DNA from: Microcaldota archaeon
Lineage (GTDB): Archaea; Micrarchaeota; Micrarchaeia; Norongarragalinales; WALN01
Length of the DNA stretch: 8,868 nt
Direction: 5' to 3'
NCBI GenBank assembly: GCA_015522865.1
Contig: WALN01000013.1
Span: 1 to 8,868 of the forward strand
Shown: one piece after another, positions 6,314 through 8,868 of the stretch
How positions within the stretch are numbered: the stretch's first letter is position 1
Layout of the letters: each line of letters starts with the position of its first letter
Made by a program: the position numbers and the translations under genes
The notes under the pieces: model-generated
Told to the model about the DNA's origin: nothing
Database searches by the model: none
The model's input: the letters and a program-made list of their open reading frames with translations, nothing else

Positions 6314-6321
6314 TTTTAAAA
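6314..6321 (-). promoter_or_regulatory. TATA-like box for the FKBP gene
   Basis: TTTTAAAA lies eight nt past the stop of the upstream membrane-protein gene. The predicted start near 6291 yields a leader of about 11 nt containing the whole AGGTGAT site. The motif is self-complementary, so its strand is set by context only. Confidence 0.45.
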
Positions 6322-6329
6322 TCCTTTAT

Positions 6330-7589
6330 TTACCTATATGGTGCTGCAGCAATACTCAAAATGCCCTGCAACGTATAGAGAACATCAACTTTCAAATCTG
6401 CTGTTTCATTCACTTTTAAAGAGGGATAAACATTTGCCTCAAATGTTTTTGGAAAATCAAAAGTGTAATTTTTAGAAGCATTTACAAAGCTGACTTCTGC
6501 CTTCCTCAAAATGCTTACTTCGCTATAGTTAGAAAAGAGGGAAGAAACTACATCTGAGAACGCGGAAAAATTAGAGGTGTTGAAACTCACTGAAATAACA
6601 CTTCTCGGTAGCTCGGGGGTTGTGTTCGTGATGTTTACTAATGTTTTAACAACCTCACTCTCATCTGAAAAATTGCCAATAGAAATTCTTGTTTTTCCAT
6701 TTGAAAAACTTAAACTTCTAACCCATGAGAGATTCTTAACCAATTTCTTGGTGGCGTTGCTCAATTTATTATCAATATATACCCAGTCCTTTTTTGTATA
6801 GTCAATTGAAGCGTTTCCATATCTGTTTAATGTACCTTTAATTGAACTTGTATTTATATTTCTCTCCTTCCACTCAATTTTTGCACTTGCTTTTCCTCTA
6901 TTCTCGAGCTTGGTAATTTTTGCTTTAACTTCACCTTCCCAGCTCTTCAGTTCAATCGGCCTCTGCTTTTCCTGAGCAATAAATCTCTTAACAATTTTTT
7001 CCTCCCCTCTTGAATCAACAACACCATAAACCTCAACAGAAATGTTCTCTCCCTTTTTTGAGAAGGGATAAACGAATGCTTCTATCCCGCTCTTTCCCAT
7101 TTTGTATGCAGAAAGTTCTATTTCTCTGGGATACACTTTCAGAGTATTGTTCTTCTTATCTTTTAGAACAACTGTATTCTCAAGCGAAATATACGCCGCT
7201 CTTAAAACGCTTGCTTTGCAAAATGGCGAAAGCACAGAAGAGACTTTTGGGACTATTTTTTTAGCGTCTTCTGGAGAGGTAGCAGAAACCACTATTAAGC
7301 TCTGGCCGCCTAAGTAGGCGTTTGTTACATTCTCAATTTTTTGAAGTTCTGAAATTACGCTGTAATTGCTTGTGTTGCATGAAACCACCAAATAATTGGT
7401 GAAATCTGAAATAGTTGCGTTAGCTTCTCCAAAACCCGAAAATTCAGTAACATTTTGTATAGGCGCGTTTGTATGCATTCTCGTCTTGTTCATCCCAAAA
7501 TAAATAAACATACCAAAAACAAATGAGCCTATTACTACAATCGTAAAAATGGTGTTTGCATTCATGTATAAAAAATGAAAATTAAGCAT
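6330..7589 (-). CDS. Membrane-anchored, sequon-rich ectodomain protein with internal duplication
   Basis: I do not recognise this 419-residue protein. One hydrophobic segment (about 12-32) near the N-terminus, with no cleavage site evident, should anchor it with the rest outside the cell. The ectodomain is unusually rich in N-glycosylation sequons: I count 21 N-x-S/T sites, e.g. Asn46, 72, 75, 87, 278, 286, 337, 340, 370, 374 and 394. It has two cysteines (71 and 124). It appears duplicated: residues about 116-137 (KVSSVL...SVLRAAYISL) match about 347-368 (VVSSLF...SILRKAEVSF) at 9 of 22 positions, with similar strand-rich segments following each. Residues 65-103 and 268-306 share an alternating strand-helix-strand look, suggestive of ferredoxin-like units. 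The start at 7589 lacks a ribosome binding site; Met9 (7565) is an alternative that keeps the TM. The gene begins 10 nt after the preceding membrane-protein gene, so the two are almost certainly co-transcribed. Confidence 0.8.
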   Translation of the reverse strand: MLNFHFLYMNANTIFTIVVIGSFVFGMFIYFGMNKTRMHTNAPIQNVTEFSGFGEANATISDFTNYLVVSCNTSNYSVISELQKIENVTNAYLGGQSLIVVSATSPEDAKKIVPKVSSVLSPFCKASVLRAAYISLENTVVLKDKKNNTLKVYPREIELSAYKMGKSGIEAFVYPFSKKGENISVEVYGVVDSRGEEKIVKRFIAQEKQRPIELKSWEGEVKAKITKLENRGKASAKIEWKERNINTSSIKGTLNRYGNASIDYTKKDWVYIDNKLSNATKKLVKNLSWVRSLSFSNGKTRISIGNFSDESEVVKTLVNITNTTPELPRSVISVSFNTSNFSAFSDVVSSLFSNYSEVSILRKAEVSFVNASKNYTFDFPKTFEANVYPSLKVNETADLKVDVLYTLQGILSIAAAPYR

Positions 7590-7599
7590 TTAATACTTT

Positions 7600-8271
7600 C
7601 TATTTTTTGTTCTGCTTAACATACGCTTCGAGTTCAATAAGCTCTTTATTTAAAGCGGTCTCTATTTTTCTATATTCTAGCTCAGATGGAATTTCCCCTT
7701 TTATAAATCTCTTTGGAAGTGCGTCAAGCTCCTTTTTGATTTCAACTATTCTCCTTTCCGCTTTTCCTGCTCTGAGCTTAACCTTTACTTTGGAGTAGAG
7801 ATACAGGCTTATGCCTACCAATACAGCGACTCCAAGAAGCGAAAGTGCCGCAATTAAAAGCGGCATGTTGTTCTTCTTTACACGCAAAACTGCAGAGAGG
7901 CTGCCATCTTCCTTGAGCATTATATGCAGAGCCTCATCAACTGCCTTGTTGTTGCTATTGTACAGCTTAATCACATACTCTCCACTTTGAGGTGGATAGA
8001 CCATGCATCTATATTTATAACTCTCAATTTTTTTGCATCCAAGCTCTTTAAGAACAGGCCCAGAAATTGTTACTCTTTTTGGCTGAACGTAATTTTTATC
8101 AAGGGGAATTGTAAATGAAAGGTTTGATGTAAATTGTACTGGATTTGGCCAGTAAGAAATAATTACTTTTCCATTCTGTTTTTGAAAGTGTGGTTCAGCA
8201 CTCTGTGCAACAATAAGTGGCAAGAGCAAAATAAAGAAGAGAATCAATTTCTTCCCCATATATTCTGGCAT
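7600..8271 (-). CDS. Secreted/membrane protein: signal peptide, beta ectodomain, one TM, cytoplasmic helical tail
   Basis: Family not recognised. The 223 residues show a signal peptide (hydrophobic 9-22, probable cleavage near AQSA at 22-25) and a beta-rich ectodomain of about 110 residues with two cysteines (79 and 89) that could form a disulfide. A transmembrane helix (about 136-159) and a basic stop-transfer stretch (KVKVKLRAGK) follow. The cytoplasmic helical tail (about 170-221) has the pattern L..L...F..GEIP..LEYRKIE..L, resembling the short SHOCT-type helical hairpin. The topology would be type I, N-terminus out, opposite to the downstream partner's anchor but presenting both ectodomains outside. 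The pair may form one envelope complex. A TATA-like box at 8291-8298 suggests a nearly leaderless start at the ATG at 8271. Met5 (8259) is an alternative, with little effect on the signal peptide. The gene follows the S-layer gene after a strong terminator. Confidence 0.8.
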   Translation of the reverse strand: MPEYMGKKLILFFILLLPLIVAQSAEPHFQKQNGKVIISYWPNPVQFTSNLSFTIPLDKNYVQPKRVTISGPVLKELGCKKIESYKYRCMVYPPQSGEYVIKLYNSNNKAVDEALHIMLKEDGSLSAVLRVKKNNMPLLIAALSLLGVAVLVGISLYLYSKVKVKLRAGKAERRIVEIKKELDALPKRFIKGEIPSELEYRKIETALNKELIELEAYVKQNKK

Positions 8272-8290
8272 ACAACAATTAGAAACAACT

Positions 8291-8298
8291 AATTAAAA
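8291..8298 (-). promoter_or_regulatory. TATA-like box for the envelope-protein pair
   Basis: TTTTAATT on the minus strand lies between the S-layer terminator and the ATG at 8271. The expected start (near 8268-8272) coincides with that ATG, implying a leaderless mRNA. Alternatively there would be a leader of about 10 nt if Met5 at 8259 is used. No ribosome binding site precedes either codon. Confidence 0.4.
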
Positions 8299-8309
8299 AC
8301 ATTTTTGAA

Positions 8310-8354
8310 AATTTCGAAATAAAAAATAAAAGAGCGGGAAGCCGAAGCTCCCCG
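8310..8354 (-). terminator. Hairpin with UUCG tetraloop and U tract after the S-layer gene
   Basis: On the minus strand, CGGGGAGC and GCTTCCCG (8354-8347 and 8342-8335) form an eight-pair stem with a single G-U wobble, closed by the extra-stable C(UUCG)G loop. The hairpin begins 13 nt after the stop codon. T-rich sequence follows (about 8330-8310, including runs of four and six T). This looks like a bacterial-style intrinsic terminator or a 3'-end stabiliser for the S-layer mRNA. The plus-strand version carries an A-C mismatch and a CGAA loop and is weaker, so the minus strand is the intended one. Confidence 0.75.
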
Positions 8355-8367
8355 TATTGAGCAGAAT

Positions 8368-8868
8368 TTATCTGCTGATTGAATCTCTGTGGCTTGCTAA
8401 CCAGCTTTCCAAAGCATTGGCTGCTTCAGTTGTGTCTGCTGCGGTATAACCTGCAACAACCACCTTGGTGCCAACAACTTTGACAATTGGTGCTTTGCCC
8501 TGTAGGTTTGCGTCATCTCCAGTTAATGTTGCTGCTGCGACTGTGTTTACAACAGGTCCTCCAACAACTATTTCGTTAGCTGCTGTTGCCTGTGAGTCGA
8601 GCACAACTAATGGAGATGTTGATGTGTCTAATGCAGTAACTGTGTCTGCGTGTGCAACTGATGGTGCGAGTGCGTCGGTTCCTGTTAATGTGCAGGAGCC
8701 TGCTCCACCTGTTGCTCCAGCTGCTATTGTGTTTACTTTGACTACGTACCCATCCTGGTTGAATGCCTCTTCGCCTTCACCAAATGGTCCGTATGTTGCT
8801 GTGTTTGTACCAGTTGCTTGGCTTGCAAGCTGCAACAGATACTCTCCTTCTCTGATTTTCTTTGGATA
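8368..8868 (-). CDS. S-layer protein, C-terminal part (5' partial)
   Basis: The frame runs open to the window edge, leaving the last 166 residues of a larger protein. An internal TTG at 8835 is not a credible start, since eleven open codons precede it. The sequence resembles the C-terminal region of the S-layer family of Methanocaldococcus, Thermococcales and several DPANN archaea. It has VVGGPVVNTVAA (101-112) and VVVAGYTAADTTEAANALESWL (136-157), counting from the first visible residue. The protein would form the paracrystalline outer coat of the cell. Composition is Ala/Thr/Val/Gly-rich and almost lysine-free in its middle. The DNA is visibly richer in G+C and more uniform in codon choice than its neighbours, as expected for one of the most highly expressed genes rather than a sign of transfer. 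It is followed by a UUCG-loop terminator. The family call is by motif; most of the protein, including the signal peptide, is outside. Confidence 0.85.
   Translation of the reverse strand, partial: YPKKIREGEYLLQLASQATGTNTATYGPFGEGEEAFNQDGYVVKVNTIAAGATGGAGSCTLTGTDALAPSVAHADTVTALDTSTSPLVVLDSQATAANEIVVGGPVVNTVAAATLTGDDANLQGKAPIVKVVGTKVVVAGYTAADTTEAANALESWLASHRDSISR

Noticed and set aside
7010..7317. Two overlapping plus-strand open frames opposite the sequon-rich membrane protein
   Set aside because: They are antisense to a coherent membrane-anchored gene and their products look random.
8335..8354. A plus-strand terminator or small RNA using the same hairpin
   Set aside because: On the plus strand the stem has an A-C mismatch, the loop is CGAA, and no gene on that strand ends nearby.
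8368..8835. A complete 155-residue protein beginning at TTG 8835
   Set aside because: Eleven in-frame codons before the TTG are open to the window edge, and the content is the C-terminal region of an S-layer protein, so this is a fragment.
1..8868. tRNA or rRNA genes, CRISPR array, transposase, integrase or toxin-antitoxin pair
   Set aside because: Nothing in the gaps between genes resembles these. The gaps are short, AT-rich and explained by promoters and terminators.

Overview
The window is archaeal and AT-rich. It contains genes specific to, or characteristic of, archaea: an aCPSF1/FttA-type KH-beta-CASP nuclease, a proteasome beta subunit, a Fap7/AK6-type kinase, a DUF359-type GTP-dependent dephospho-CoA kinase, a long-type FKBP prolyl isomerase and the C-terminal region of an S-layer protein of the kind seen in Methanocaldococcus and Thermococcales. 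Promoters are TATA-like, several starts look leaderless, and Shine-Dalgarno sites match GGTGAT/GGAG. The compact layout and the many unfamiliar small membrane proteins would fit a DPANN-type archaeon (for example a Diapherotrites- or Micrarchaeota-like lineage), but the phylum is an inference that this window cannot settle.

Left end, + strand (1-1455): the 3' part of a long helical/coiled-coil protein with a C-terminal membrane anchor overlaps by 17 nt a gene whose product looks like a divergent CYTH-fold protein that has lost most of its ExExK metal/phosphate signature. These two meet convergently, with a 10-nt gap, the end of a long run of minus-strand genes.

Minus strand, read from right to left (8868 to 1466). 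First comes a cell-envelope block: the end of the S-layer gene with a strong UUCG-loop hairpin plus U-tract terminator, then a signal-peptide/single-TM protein with a short cytoplasmic helical tail, then a heavily sequon-decorated membrane-anchored ectodomain protein with an internal duplication. Next is protein quality control: an FKBP-type prolyl isomerase/chaperone ending in a poly-U tract, then the proteasome beta subunit with its own TATA box. The last block is information processing and cofactor synthesis: FttA (transcription termination), the Fap7-like kinase (ribosome biogenesis) and dephospho-CoA kinase (last step of CoA synthesis). The last enzyme has an unusual basic N-terminal extension built on a perfect 24-bp tandem repeat.

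Coding density is very high. No stretch over 300 bases lacks a gene, and I see no tRNA, rRNA, CRISPR array, transposase or integrase. The core genes are ordinary. The more interesting material is the uncharacterised coiled-coil/CYTH-like pair, the envelope protein pair beside the S-layer gene, and the signals (UUCG hairpin, U tracts, leaderless promoters) around a genome-encoded FttA. I do not see convincing evidence of a complete new defence or metabolic system.
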